A DNA stretch of 64,000 nt from contig JANFAH010000025.1 of assembly GCA_024663395.1 (NCBI GenBank), positions 558,001-622,000 on the forward strand. Reading direction: 5' to 3'. A model generated the notes under the pieces. That model searched no databases. It was not told where the DNA came from and was given only the letters and a program-made list of their open reading frames with translations. This DNA comes from Pisolithus tinctorius. Taxonomy: Eukaryota > Basidiomycota > Agaricomycetes > Boletales > Pisolithaceae. The position numbers were made by a program, and so were the translations under genes. Each line of letters begins with the position of its first letter. The first letter of the stretch is position 1. This document shows positions 11,535 to 23,642 of the stretch, in pieces.

Positions 11535-12220
11535 TTGGTCTGGCCATCACCTTTGGGGTGGTAGCCTGAGGTGAAGTGTAAGCACATGTCTAAAGCCTTA
11601 CTGAGTGACCAGAAGAAATGAGAGATGAACTCTGAGCCTTGGTCTGAGGTTACATGGGCCAGCACTCCATGCTTTGAAAAGACATGGAGTAGGAATAGCT
11701 TGGCAAGTTCTGGGGCTGTTATGGTCTCATGGGTGGGGATGAATATGGCCTGCTTGGAAAGCCAGTCAACTATGACAAGGATGGCTGTGAAGCTGGTTGA
11801 GGCCAGAAGTTGCTTGATGAAATCCATAGAGATGGAGTTCCATGGCTTCTCCAGCACTGGGAGTTGCTTGAGGAGGCCATAAGGCCAATGGCAGGGAACC
11901 TTAGCCTGAGCACAGGCTGTGCAAGACCAGACATAGTCCTTGACAAATGTCCTGAGGCTGGGCCAGGTATATTCATGCCAAATGAGTTCTAGGGTTTGGT
12001 TTTGGCCAAAGTGGCTGGACAGGGGATGGTCATGCTTAAGCCACAAGACCCTGAGGCAGAGATCATTTGAGTCTGGCACATAGATCCTTCCATCAAGCCA
12101 AAGGAAACCAGTGTCATCTACTGACCACCAGGGATCAGACATGTCAGACAGGTGGATTTGTGAGACCAGGTCATCCAGCAGTGTGGTCAGGATATAATTG
12201 TGTAATTTCTTGGCATCCAT
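11535..12220 (-). pseudogene. Gypsy-A1 integrase N-terminal half
   Basis: Minus-strand frame with the HHCC zinc-binding region (HDHPLSSHFGQNQTLELIW ... CTACAQAK), the first catalytic Asp in SISMDFIKQLL, the second in TSDQGSEF, and the start of the third motif (HPKGDGQT). X1 then interrupts it, so the catalytic Glu region continues at 9691. Without X1 the integrase would be nearly open. In Gypsy-A2 the same joint reads through. Confidence 0.85.
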
Positions 12221-13311
12221 TAAGGCAACTGCTCATAACACCAGGTACTTGAGGTGGGTTGCATGAAGGGAGACCACTAGCTGCTCCTGGGTGAAGACTG
12301 GTCTCAGGTTTTGCAGGTTCACTCAGGCATAGCTGCTATCCCCCTCTTTGGGGTAGATGTCCCATCATCTAGTTAGCACATTGGGCTTAGCCCTGAGCTT
12401 ACTGGGCCTGAATCTAATAATCATATTGAATTGAGACAGGAATTCTGACCAGTGAGCTTGGTGGCAGGTGAGTACTTTAGAGGTAGAGAAGTACTCTAGG
12501 TTCTTGTGGTCAGTAACAATGTTGACCAGTGAGGCTGAGCCCTCAAGGTAGTGGTGCCAGGTCCAAAATGCTTCAAAAATGGCAAGCAATTCCTTATCGT
12601 GAGTGTCATAGTTCAACTCCAGGGCTGTCAGAGTCCAGGAGTAGAAAGTGACCAGATGAATCTGGCCGTCATTGCAGGTGATAGAGAGAATACTGGCGAT
12701 GGCATAGTCCAAAGCATTGGTCTCAATGGTGATAAGAACCCCGGGGATGAAGTGGGTTAAGACTGGTGCGGTTGTGAAAGCAGCCTTGAGGTTGTTGAAT
12801 GACTGGTGGCACTCCTCAGAGAAGTTCCAAGGAGCCCCCTTGCAGGTAAGCTGAGTCAGTGGTACAACAATGTCCAAGTAGTTAAAGATAAACTGGTGGT
12901 AGAAATTTGTGAAGCTGAGGAAGGATTGTATGTCCTTGACCTTGTGAGGCTCAGGCCAATCACAGATGGACTGGACCTTTTCCTTGGACATCGTGATGCT
13001 GGCAGGGGAGAGGTGGAACCTGAGGTATTTGACCAAGTCTGAGTGGAACTCACACTTCTCTGGCTTCACATAAAGGCTGTGAAGCCGAAGCCAGTGGAGG
13101 ACTTCTCAGACATGCTACTTGTGAGACTCTTTATCTCTGGAGTAGATCAAGATGTCATCTAGGTAGACGACTACGCAGACATCCAACATATCTGCGAAGA
13201 TAGTGTTGACAAAGTGCTGGAAAGCAGCCAGGGCATTGGTGAGGCCGAAGGGCATCACTAACCACTTGTAAGATCCATACTGAGTCCAGAATGTGGTTTT
13301 CCATTCATTGC
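12221..13311 (-). pseudogene. Gypsy-A1 reverse transcriptase C-terminus and RNase H
   Basis: The 13069-12365 frame holds the RT thumb (MKPEKCEFHSDLVKYLRFHL) and an RNase H-like domain (AIASILSITCNDGQIHLVTF, ELNYDTHDKELLAIFEAFW, VTDHKNLEYF). Upstream, minus-strand YLDDILIYS (YLDD at 13164-13153) is the intact RT active site. In-frame TGA codons (in HV*EVL, and after NVLTR near 12365) fall where related copies imply CGA. Gypsy-B interrupts the RT palm at 13311. Confidence 0.85.
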
Positions 13312-13315
13312 CTGG
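13312..13315. repeat. Target duplication of Gypsy-B, left (ctgg from ccgg)
   Basis: The base string before Gypsy-B is ctgg. On the right, the corresponding four bases (23639-23642 and again 25489-25492 after X2) read ctgg and ccag. All three are one deamination from ccgg. The reconstructed empty site has the same length and order as the RT of Gypsy-A2 near 41740. Confidence 0.75.
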
Positions 13316-14257
13316 TGTAGGGAGCCATATACTCCCTGAGGCTGGAACAGGAATCTGTCACTAAATTCCACAGGCCTCTATGACAAACCTGTTTTGGAAT
13401 TTTTCCTGCTTGTGTCCTCATGTTCCCTCCCAACCCCTGTCACCTTCGGAGTTTCTACCAACCTTCTGCATGTCACTCAGTCATCAAAACACTGATCTGG
13501 AGCCACATCACCAGTCATCCATGCCACTTTCCTCTGAAAAACTCTGCTTTCCCCTGTTGCCCCAAATTCTGCAAGCTGGACTTCATGCCAGTACACTACA
13601 CTCTGCCCTCCTGTGTCGCTCAGTTCCATCTCCCACTTGTATGCATACTCTCATCCTGTTGGAAGATACCCCTTACTGTCGTCCCACTCTTACTCTCATC
13701 TACTACCCACCAGTCTATTTCACGTGCATCTGTATTTCACTGACATCTGACATCCCTTCCTTTATTTTCTGGTCTTTTAGTTTTCCCACCCCACCTTACT
13801 CTGACTTGTACCTACTTTCCCTGTACTATATAATTCTGCCATGATGTTGGAAATATACCACCCACCTTTGGAGTCACTATTTGTGTGTGTTCTGCAAGTT
13901 CAAGAGTTTCTAGAGTCTAAGTGCATATATAGAGTCTAAAGCATCTTCAGTGTCCCCAGAGGTCTTTGTGTCTCCTGTGTCCCCCATTCTTGCACACCTA
14001 ATCCCATATCCCTTTCGCTTTGATTTCACTCTTTGTGACACACAGCAACCTCTTGGAATTTCATATACCCATCTTGCTGTTCCTCACACATCTTCATCTG
14101 CCCGGAATTAAATTCTGTGGCTCTCACTCGAATTTCCCCACCACTTCTAGGCCCTTTCTCGACTTCTCCTTCCATGCAGCACCCCTTGGGATGAACCTAG
14201 GGAATTCTCCCTTCACCCTTCTTCTAGTTGCATGCTTCCCAGAAGTCATGTCCCACA
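13316..14257 (+). repeat. 5' LTR of Gypsy-B
   Basis: This 942-bp LTR has a TATA-like tatatagag (13926-13934). Immediately 3' is ttttggagcccaccacaagg (about 14260-14280), a plausible primer-binding region, although I cannot name the tRNA. The LTR contains a 154-codon open frame that is low in complexity and probably not coding. Confidence 0.88.
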
Positions 14258-14777
14258 ACATTTTGGAGCCCACCACAAGGGGTCTGTAGATCTGGAAAGG
14301 AGATCCTTATGACCCACTTGTCAAAGAACCAAACTTGAAGAGCTCCTAGAGCCCTTCTGCAGACTATCTATTTCCTCAGCAGAAATCTTAATTCTGGTAG
14401 CTGATCCTAGAGATATTTCAGAGCCACACTCATCAGACTCAGATCTCGGTTTAGATGAGATCTTTTGGAGCCCAGAGTCCCCAGCATTTTACCCAGCATT
14501 TCCAGGAGGCTTCGACTTCGATGAGCCCTTCAATCCTCCCACTGAACATCAAGAACTTTTGCCTCTCTCAGAACTAACTTCTTCATCATCCTCACCATCC
14601 AGTGATTCAGAACTAGCTGCTGAACAGCTCCTCCTTCCTTCCCACTCCCTAATTGCAAATTCCACTATCACCCTTTCTACTCAAATACCCATACAGAATA
14701 CTCTTGCCTCGACTCTCTTGAATTCTGCTCCTATCCTTCCCTGAATTCCGATCCAGATCCCCATACCACCTTGCATA
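14258..14777 (+). other. Gypsy-B leader
   Basis: This is the untranslated leader between the LTR and gag. It contains a short open frame (14559-14744) rich in serine that ends in a stop just before the gag ATG. The frame could be an N-terminal extension of gag lost to a stop. No other signal is seen. Confidence 0.4.
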
Positions 14778-15770
14778 ATGTCTGGAGCTAGAGACATGCC
14801 ACTCAGGGGTTCTAACAAAGCCCCAAAGTTTTCTGGTCGTACCAAAGACATCACATGCTACCTTGAAGATGTCGAACAACTCTGCATCAAAGCTGGCCTT
14901 GACACCGGGAAAGATAAGATCCACTGGGTCATTTGTTATGCTGACCACAATGAGGCAGAGTTTTGGTCAACCTTAGACGCTGCAACCGATGGCTTCAATG
15001 ACTGGGATGCATTTTCCAAAGAACTCCTGAACTACTATCCAGGTGCCTCAGTGAAAGATCATCACTATACTAAAGCCAACCTCGAAACCTTACTCTACCA
15101 TCAAGTTCAGAAACCAATGGGATCACTGGAAGATCTCAGGAAATATGTCTGGGAATTCCAATGCATCCTCGGCCTTGTCCAGAAGAAGAAGAAACTCCCT
15201 GAGGACTACATCAACAAGAAATTCCTTGAGGGGTTTCCCCCGAGGTTTCAGAATTCCTTGCTCATGTGATTGCAACTCTCTGACTTAGATCATGACATTG
15301 ATGAACCATGGGAGTTCGATATAGTCTATAAACACACCAACTACCTGCTCAGTGGGGCCAAATGAAACCTTCCTCAGCCATATTCATCGGCACTGTTTCC
15401 CCAGAATTCCACTCCATCTTCCTTGCCAACTGTCCCTACTATTTTGAAACGAGAATATGTTCATGTCGCTCAGCAACCTGTTTCTGCCTCGCCTACTCAA
15501 CAAGGTCAAGAAGGACAATTCTGTCATTCCTTTGATCCATGGTGTTTCTTCTGCAGAGGAACAGATGGCCATAGAACTGCAGAGTGTGTGCTGTGTCACA
15601 AATACGTACAAGCTGGGAAATGCTCCCTGATCGGAGGAAGAGTTTTCATGCCAGACGGCTCTGACATTCCTAGGACAGCTGTGGGTCGTAATTTCAAGGA
15701 AAAGATCGATAGCTTCCTTGCCATGTGTGACTCGATCATTGCCTCAGCAAACCTCATCTCAGTTCAGTGA
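14778..15770 (+). pseudogene. Gypsy-B gag
   Basis: ATG 14778 opens a frame to 15269 (MSGARDMPLRGSNKAPKFSG ... EEFLEGFPPR-like capsid sequence). After stops at 15267 and near 15363, homologous frames continue to 15770 and include a CCHC zinc knuckle, CFFCRGTDGHRTAEC (about 15541-15585). Capsid assembly and RNA binding are the family roles. At least two in-frame stops disrupt it. Confidence 0.8.
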
Positions 15771-16900
15771 CCTGGCCAACAGTCAACCTCATCCTGTGGG
15801 CATGATACTCCTCCCCATCTCATCAGCACAATGTTCTTCAGCAATGAGGATGCCTCAGAATATTAAGTCGACCTACACCCTTCTTCCTATTTAGTCAATG
15901 AGGACCTAGAAGAGGATGCTGACAAAGAAGACCAACATGCCTTAGCAAGGGCTTATGCGCAGGTAGAAGAGTTGAAAAATGCTATCAAGAAAAAGAAGAC
16001 AGCTCGCTTCAATGGTGTAGAAGTCCTGGTTCATCATCAAAGGCTGGCACTAGCAGTCCCAGCATCAGCCAACATGCCAGTGCCCCCTATCCCAGTCAGT
16101 AATTCCGCTCCAGCTAACCCCACCTCATCTTTGGAAGCCCCAATAGCTGGAAAAACTCCAGTTGCTCCTAATCTTACAGATCTCTGGAAGCCTCAGCCAT
16201 CTACAAATTCTGCACCTCAATTCCATTACCAAAGCAGCTTTGATGAGGCTGCGGCAACCAAGTGGATCATAAACCAAGTCTTAGACACAAAAATGGAAAT
16301 CTCCACTAAAGACCTATTAGCTGTCAGCCTGGAGATTCGCAAGCAGGTCAGAGAACTGGCTGCAACAAAGAAGATAACGATCAGGAGTTTAGAAACTGCA
16401 TCAGACACAACACCCTCACTGCCTGGGCATCTTATGAGCAGTACTGGGTCAGAGACACAGAAGGGAAGTGTGTAGGCCTCGCTACAGCGCCCTTACATGC
16501 TGTCAATGGAATCTTGATGGACAAACTCCATGTCGAATGTATTCTGGACAGCGGATGCCAGGTAGTGGCCTTGTGACAGGAGTTGTGGGAGGCTTTAGAG
16601 GCCCCTCTCCATACTGACATGACCATGACTCTGGAGGCCACTAACCAATCCAAAGAAAGCACCCTTGGGGTCATAGAGAACACCACCTTTCACATAGGAA
16701 ATGTTGAGGCCCATCTACAAATCCAGGTCATTGATTGTGCACCTTTTGACTTACTGCTTGGTTGACCCTTCTTCTGCCTACTCTCCAGCATCCTTCATGA
16801 TTTCCCTGATGGAGAACAGTCTCTAGAAATCTGCAACCCTAATTCTGGGAAACAAGTCTTAATTCTGACACAACCTCGCAACAGACTGCAACCCCTTCCA
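15771..16900 (+). pseudogene. Gypsy-B gag-pol spacer and aspartic protease
   Basis: Frame 15972-16475 is a proline/alanine-rich spacer ending in a helical segment. The protease follows in another frame with the catalytic motif ILDSGCQVVAL (about 16535-16570) and the late motif APFDLLLG (near 16740). Stops occur directly after VVAL and after LLLG; the latter is again a tga in place of an expected arginine. The product would cleave the polyprotein. Confidence 0.75.
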
Positions 16901-17040
16901 TGTTTCGTAAATTCTGAAGACAAAGAAGACTTCTTTGCACAAAAACAAATGTGTCGCCACATGAATCCACCTGAACAGGGTTTTTAGTATCAGTCGAGAA
17001 CTCATACAATCTGTGAAGAGACCAGGACTGTGCTTTCTCT

Positions 17041-18835
17041 GTGTGTTCACTTTATGTTTCTGATCTGCCTTTATACCCTTTGAAGTCTTCCATGTTTTTG
17101 CCCACAGACTCTGCCATAAATTCTGCTGCAGCATTTATCTACAACTTACGAGGCAACAGTACGCCCCCTGTCAATCCCTTTGACACCAGTTCCATTTCTC
17201 CAACTGATCCTTTCTTGTTCTTGACTGCTACTACCATTTCTCCACTGACAATTTCTGCCTTATGCTCTACTTATCAGTTTGATCCTGTTTATCATGTCTT
17301 AAAGTACAAACCTGTAGCAAGGAAGGTGAGGCTGGTACCGACATCAATGCCAGCAGAATTCCAGGTAGAGCATCAGGAGGCTGAAGACCCACTCACAGAT
17401 CTGCCTGTTTTACCTACTCATCCCCCTCTGTTCATGCCAGGTTCCAGGTTTACTCAGGAAAGAGCTGATGAGCTCAATCTGGACCTGGCAAGGTTCCTTT
17501 GGCCTATGGAATTAGACCTAGTATGATGGTTGGTCAGGGAGCAAGAGGATGCCTTTGCTTGGGATGCTTTGGAAAGAGGGACCTTTTGAGAGGACATGTT
17601 CCCACCCCTGAAGATACCTATGCTAGCCCACAAGCCTTGGATCAAGCAGAATATTCCCATTCCTCCTGCTATTTTCTATGAAGTCATTAATATCATCAAA
17701 GAAAAGATTTCTGCAGGGGTTTATGAACTGTCTACTTTGTCTTACCACTCAAAATGGTTCTGTGTAGTCAAGAAGGACAGAAAATCTCTGCACCTTGTAC
17801 ATGACTTACAACCTCTAAATGCCATTTCTATCCAGGACTCAGCTGTTCCCCCCTTCGTCGATTTGATCACTGAAGCCTTCGCTTGCCATTCAGTCTACAG
17901 AATTTTAGATCTTATGGTCGGATATGATCATTGCACCATACATGATGATTACTGCGACCTCACTACCTTCCAAACTCCTATCGGCACCCTTTGACTCACC
18001 AAACTTCCTATGGGCTACATGAATGCCATCCAAATTTTCCATGGAGACATCTGCTGGATCTTAAAGGACAAAATTCCAGAAGTCACCATTCCATTTATTG
18101 ACAACTGTCCTATTAAAGGCCCCAAACATCACTACCAAAATCCTGATGGGACCTACAAAACAATTCCACAGAATTCCAGGATTAGACGCTTCATCTGGGA
18201 GCACCTGCAGAACGTCAACCGAGTCTTACACTGTCTGCATCATGCAGGAGCCACTGTGTCAGCAAAGAAATGCATCATTGCTGTGCCATCTATCATAGTG
18301 GTTGGACATAAGGTGTCATTTGAGGGTAGAATTCTGGATGAAACTAAAGTCCAGAAGATTAAAGATTGGCCTTACTGCACAAATGTTACTGAAGTATGTG
18401 GGTTTTTAGGTCTCTGCTCGTACTGCAGGATCTTCATCAAAGACTTTGCCAAACATGCCCATCCCCTTGTCGAGCTGACCAAGAAGGATGTCCCCTTTGA
18501 ATTCCACGATGAACATAGGGAAGCCATGGAGTACCTCTGCCAGGCAATCGTCTCGTCCCCTGCATTGTGAACTATCGACTATAATTCTGAAAGGAAAGTC
18601 ATCTTAGTGGTTGACACTTCTAACATCACTGTTGGGTACCTCCTCATGCAGGAAGGGGAAGATGGAAAATGCTACCCTGCTAGGTTTGGCTTGATAACCC
18701 TCAATGATCATGAACATCACTACAGCCAAGCTAAGCTAGAGCTATTTGGACTTTTCTGTGCCTTGCATGACGTCTGACTTCATATCTTCAGTGTGCAGAA
18801 TTTAGTTGTCAAGGTGGATGCATGATATATCAAAG
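17041..18835 (+). pseudogene. Gypsy-B reverse transcriptase and RNase H
   Basis: RT sequence runs in three open blocks (17596-17994, 18010-18570, then to 18835) separated by single tga/tag stops. Recognisable parts are WFCVVKKDRKSLHLVHDLQP, LTKLPMGYMNA, GHKVSFEGRI and the RNase H segments VILVVDTSNITVGYLLMQEG and AKLELFGLFCAL. The catalytic block reads PFIDNCP (18091-18111) where an FIDD-type pair is expected, so one of the two metal-binding aspartates is replaced by Asn. The RT should be inactive. Confidence 0.85.
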
Positions 18836-20595
18836 GCATGATTAACAATCCCAATCTACAGCCTAACACAACCATAAATTGTTGGATTGCCGGAATTCTC
18901 CTATTTGACTTTGAGCTCATACATGTTCCAGCACACAAGCACACAGCACTGGACAGACTTTTGAGGAGGCTGAGGGCAGAAGAAGATGGGGAGGGAGTCG
19001 AGGACTATGAGGATTGGATAGATGAGTGTGGGGCTTTCGCAGTCGAGCTCTTGAATCATAGGGAAGCGCATTTCAAGTCTCAACCTTACCTCTTGGAAAT
19101 TCTGAGCATTGTGTCAGACTCATCTCTCCCCCTGTCACAGAGTCTAGGAATCTTTACTGTTGAAGAATCGATGCCTGGAGTTCTTGAGCCTGAAATTCCA
19201 AGGTCAGAAAAAGCAAAGCAGAGGGAGGAGAGGATGAGAGTGGTGAAGGAGTTTTTGGAGACAAAGAAAATGCCCGAAGGGTTGGATGAGGTGGAATTGG
19301 AAAGCCTAGTGTGTCTTGCAACTCGGTATTTCATGAAAGGGGGGGAACTGTGGAGGAAGGATCCCCAGGGATGGCATCAGCTAGTGGTACCCCCACACAA
19401 ATGCCTTGGAATTCTCCACCAGGCCCACAATGACCTAGGGCACAAGGGTATCTACTCAACCTGTACGCATTTGCTGACTCGCTTTTGGTGGCCCATGCTA
19501 GAGCAGGACATCTGTTGGTATGTTAAATCATGCCACAAGTGCCAGATCCATCGTTTGGATCACATTCATATCCTGCCAGTCGTCGCCATTCCAAAACCCC
19601 TATTTTACAAGGCTTATATGGACACGTTCTTAATGCTGAAGTCAAATGGGTTTTGCTACATTACTCAAGCCTGCTGTTCACTCACCAGTTACCCCAAATG
19701 GGCTATGCTTCATGCAGAGACAGGCAAGTCCATTGGAAAGTTCATCTTCAAACAGATTCTGTGCTGTTGGGGTGCCGTTGTGGAGATTGTCACAGATAAT
19801 GGGGGACTGTACGTCCTTGCTCTTGACTGGCTTTCCAAGACCTTCAGAATTTGCCACATACACATCTCCCCTTATAACTTGCAGGCTAATGGAGTTGTCA
19901 AGTGGCAGCATTTTGATGTAAGAGAGGCAATGGTAAAAAGTTGTGGTGGGGAAGCGTCGAGGTGGTCAGAAGTGGCCCCTGTGGTATTTTGGGCAGAGAG
20001 GGTTACGGTCCACAAGGCAACCAGGTTTTCTCCATTCTATATGGCTCACAGTGTTGAACCCAGACTCCCTTTCAATCTGGTTGAAGTGATGTTTTTAGCC
20101 CCTTTCAAGGTGGAATTTTACTCGACTACAGACCTCATTGCTCACCATGCTTGCCAACTCCAGAAATGCCCCGAGGACCTCGCTCGCATCCACGATCTGG
20201 TCCTAAAATCCCACTTTGCCTCAGCCAAGGATTTTGTCGATCGTTTTGCACATTCCATCAAAGACTTTAACTTCAAACCAGGGTCGCTTGTCCTTGTTTG
20301 GAATTCCTGTATCGAACTAGAACTTGACTGGAAAACCAAACCATGCTACCTAGGGCCTATGATCATCGTCAGACGCACTAAAGGTGGCTTGTACATCCTT
20401 GCAGAATTAGATGGCACCATCTCAAAATTCCACTTTGCTGCCTTTCGCCTATACCCCTACTTCCTGAGGAATAACACTCATATCAAAGTCACCCAGCTGA
20501 TGGGTGCTTCCTCCCAAGACCTGGATTGTCTTGAAGATGATGCGTTCCCAGACCCTATGCTCACTGGCATCCCATTGGACGAGTCAGATGAGTAG
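18836..20595 (+). CDS. Gypsy-B integrase (open frame, catalytic Glu lost)
   Basis: This 585-codon open frame holds the end of RNase H, a charged linker, the HHCC zinc domain (HQAHNDLGHKG ... CHKCQIH), the DDE core (Asp in KAYMDTFLM, Asp in VTDNGG) and a C-terminal domain (FKPGSLVLVWNSC). The third catalytic position reads NGVVKWQH: Lys (codon 19900-19902) stands where integrases have Glu. A single G-to-A change explains this. No chromodomain is seen, unlike Gypsy-A. The start given is the open-frame start, since this is normally part of a polyprotein. Confidence 0.85.
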
Positions 20596-20860
20596 CCCCT
20601 CCTTCTCTCTACCTCTTTTCTTTTCTTTCTCTCTTCTTTCTTTTATTGATACCCATTTCATCTCATATATAAATTCTGCACCACTCACATGAAAGAGAAA
20701 AAGCCAAAAAAAAAAAAAAAATTCTGCACTACTTTTCCTTCAAAAGTCTTACATTTCCTTACTGTAGTACTAATACCAACACATGAAAGACTCTTTCACA
20801 TTCAGGACATATGAGTACAAAATTCCACAGACACTAGTACGCTATTTACAGGTCACAGAG
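20596..20860. other. Convergent gap between integrase and antisense gene
   Basis: This stretch contains pyrimidine-rich sequence (about 20600-20650) and an A-tract (20706-20721). It lies between the 3' ends of two opposing genes, where polyadenylation signals for both would be expected. None is defined by sequence alone. Confidence 0.4.
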
Positions 20861-20869
20861 ATCATCCTT

Positions 20870-22401
20870 CAACCTTCACAACTCCTCCTGTCTAGCCTGC
20901 ACAGTCTCGATCCAATATGTTACCTGCCTCGCCAGCATCTCCAGCAGCCAGTAGATCTGCTCCAGCTCAAATTCCTTGTCCTTGGCTCTCACCTTGAGTA
21001 CTCGCAAATGTTCGACAAAGCTTGCTGTTGTCTGCTCATGTGGGATTTCGACCTCTGGAATTTCAGTGCCTGAAGGAGTGTTGTCCCGGACTAGCTCTTT
21101 GGTGCCTCCTGGTTCGTTCAGCAAGCTGGTTTCAATTGCAGAAAATGGCTCAAACTCGATTTGTGGTTCATCAAAAGGGAGTGTCAGTAGGTTCGAAGGT
21201 CTGGGGTCTGGTAGGGTCAAAGGTCCGGGTGTTGGAGTAGCCCTGTGGAAAAAGAGATGGGGTGTTGGCAAAGGATCATGGGGGGAAGGGGTCAGTTGTG
21301 GAAAAGGGGAGCATGTGGGGGTTGGATCAGGCTGCCATTTGTGAGCCAGGATTTTCAGTGTAAGCTTCTTAGCAGGCCCAGTTGCAGGTTCTGCCAGGGC
21401 CACCTTTGAAGTTGTAATTGATTTGACCTGTTTGTGGGACAGGCCTGCTTCCCCAATGGTACCAGAGTTCTTTTGCTGAAGGTGGTGTCAGCTCGTTCCC
21501 TTGCAGAATTTCACCTGTTTGGTACTCACCTTTCTCCCTACTCCACAAGAGCACAAGCACAAGCACTTTGCCTTCTGGCACCATTTACAGGACAATTCTG
21601 GCTCCCTGACACACGTGAGGTTCACCTGTGCACACATCTCACAGGGCTCGTTGTCTCCAGCCATGTGAGGTCCCTTTGCAGAAGGACCTGGTTCACCTTC
21701 ACCTTTGCCATCACCCTTATCAGCCAGCTCGTCCTCCTCGCTGGTGGCCTGCAGAATTTTCATTGAAGTCAGCATTCATGCTCAGGGTTGTCAAGGACAT
21801 GGAATTCACCTTCTGTTTCCCTTTTCCTTTGCTTGTGCTACCAGAGCCCCCCCCTGTCGAATGTGCAGCTCCTCTTGATGGGTGTCCTTCGGTGTCCTCT
21901 GGCGTGTGGTCTTGGCCCTTGTCTCTTGCTGTTTGGCCCTGGGTATGCACTGATGGTGCCTTGGCCAACCTCTCAGCCTCCAAGCATGCTCTCTCCTCAA
22001 CCCACTCCTGGTAGTCCTCAAAGACATCGTTGATGTGGAATCTTCGCTGCCCTTCTGGCCAACAAAGATCTGCTATGGCTATGACCACCAGGATCACCTT
22101 GTTCTGCTGTATTGCGGATTCTCCAGTCATGTCATGTAGGTTGGTGTCATGCACCTTCGGGATAGAGAGCTTGTTCTCATTGATGTACTTCCACCATGAG
22201 TAGATCCCAGCCTGGAGATCTGTTAGTGCATTGCATGGCATGAGTATCTGGTGCACTCACCCAGGTCTGGACCCAGTCCCCCACCCACATGTATATCGCC
22301 TCCAGGCTCTCTTTGGGTTGCGGTGCCATGTCAATTAGCACCCTGACATGCCTCAGAGCTGCTGACAGCGAGGTAATGGCCTGGTCCCTCATGCTGAACA
22401 C
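20870..22401 (-). pseudogene. Antisense accessory gene of Gypsy-B: Zn2Cys6-like multi-exon gene
   Basis: The gene runs against gag-pol, between integrase and 3' LTR. Blocks, reading minus: MFSMRDQAITSLSAALRHVR (22401), a probable intron (gtgagtgca...ctaacag), DLQAGIYSWWKYINENKLSI to a KGKGKQK tail, an intron (gtgaattcc...ttctgcag), then an acidic exon with CEMCAQVNLTC, seven residues, CKWCQKAKCLC: spacing C-x2-C-x6-C-x7-C-x2-C-x6-C. That matches the Zn2Cys6 pattern. A last block (21403-20876) is proline-rich and ends in a helical segment (FVEHLRVLKVRAKDKEFELE). The first junction does not keep frame in my model, so at least one indel or a misplaced site exists. Function is unknown; DNA binding is inferred. 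Confidence 0.65.
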
Positions 22402-22696
22402 AGGTCATGCATCACAGATCAAGTAAGCTTGCATGTCAATGGGCAGATGAGACATTGGGAGCAGGATAGGTGAGCGAGGGTGTTGTTGGGAGAGTTTGAC
22501 AAGCGGTGAGCCACCTTCTGGGTGAGTTTAAATTCCACAGGGCCATCTTGTACAATGTGGAATTTCCCTCTGCACGAGGCGGAATTCCAGCCACATGCCA
22601 TCATTGTTACATAATGTCTGCCAAAATTCCACTTGTCTCTGTTGCATCTTGGTTTGGTCTGACTGAGGATGGTCAGCATTCGAAGTCCCCAGGAGG

Positions 22697-23638
22697 TGTA
22701 GGGAGCCATATACTCCCTGAGGCTGGAACAGGAATCTGTCACTAAATTCCACAGGCCTCTACGACAAACCCATTTTGGAATTTTTCCTGCTCATGTCCTC
22801 ATGTTCCCTCCCAACCCCTGTCACCTTCGGAGTTTCTACTGACCTTCCGCATGTTGCTCAGTCATCAAAATGCTGATCTGGAGCCACATCACCAGTCATC
22901 CATGCTGCTTTCCTCTGAAAAACTCTGCTTTCCCCTGTCGCCCCAAATTCTGCAAGCTGGACTTCATGCCAGTACACTATGCTCTGCCCTCCTGTGTCAC
23001 TCAGTTCCATCTCCCACTTGTACACATACTCTTGTCCTGTTGGAAGATACCCCTTACTGTTGTCCTGCTCTTACTCTCATCTACTACCCACCAGTCTATT
23101 TCGCATGCATCTGTATTTTGCAGATGTCTGATGTCCCTTCCTTTATTTTCTGGTCTTTTAGTTTTCCTGCCCCACCTTACTCTGACTCATACCTACTTTC
23201 CCTGTACTGTATGATTCTGCCATGATGTTGGAAATATACCACCCACCTTTGGAGTCGCTATCTGTGTGTGTTCTGTGAGTTCAAGAGTTTCTAGAGTCTA
23301 AGTGTGTATATAGAGTCTAAAGCATCTTCAGTGTCCCCAGAGGTCTTTGTGTCTCCTGCATCCCCCATTCTTGCACACCTAATCCCATATCCCTTTCACT
23401 TTGATTTCACTCTTCATGATGCACAGCAACCTCTTGGAATTTCATATACCCATCTCACTGTTCCTCACACATCTTCATCTGTCTGGAATTAAATTCTGTG
23501 GCTCTCGCTCAAATTTCCCCACCACTTCTAGGCCCTTTCTTGACTTCTCCTTCCATGCAGCACCCCTTGGGATGAACCTAGGGAATTCTCCCTTCACCCT
23601 TCTTCTAGTCACATGCTTCCCAGAAGTTGTGTCCCACA
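22697..23638 (+). repeat. 3' LTR of Gypsy-B
   Basis: This is the second 942-bp LTR, equal in length to the 5' copy. Differences from the 5' copy are mostly C/T and G/A transitions, often TG in one copy against CG or CA in the other. A TATA-like element recurs near 23306-23314. Confidence 0.9.
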
Positions 23639-23642
23639 CTGG

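Larger units (their letters stand above)
13316..23638 (+). mobile_element. Gypsy-B: full-length Ty3/Gypsy retrotransposon inserted in Gypsy-A1
   Basis: Two 942-bp LTRs (13316-14257 and 22697-23638) start tgtaggg and end tcccaca. Internal order on the plus strand: gag, protease, RT-RNase H, integrase, then an antisense multi-exon gene before the 3' LTR. It sits in the RT region of Gypsy-A1 in opposite orientation with a 4-bp duplication. Gag and RT carry several stops; the integrase is open for 585 codons. It retains more CG than Gypsy-A1, consistent with a later arrival. It is defective in at least two catalytic positions. Confidence 0.92.

Noticed and set aside
13380..13844. 154-codon open frame in the 5' LTR of Gypsy-B, also partly open in the 3' LTR (22851-23225)
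   Set aside because: Low-complexity composition, two overlapping frames open at once, and the shared openness is explained by the LTRs being copies of each other.
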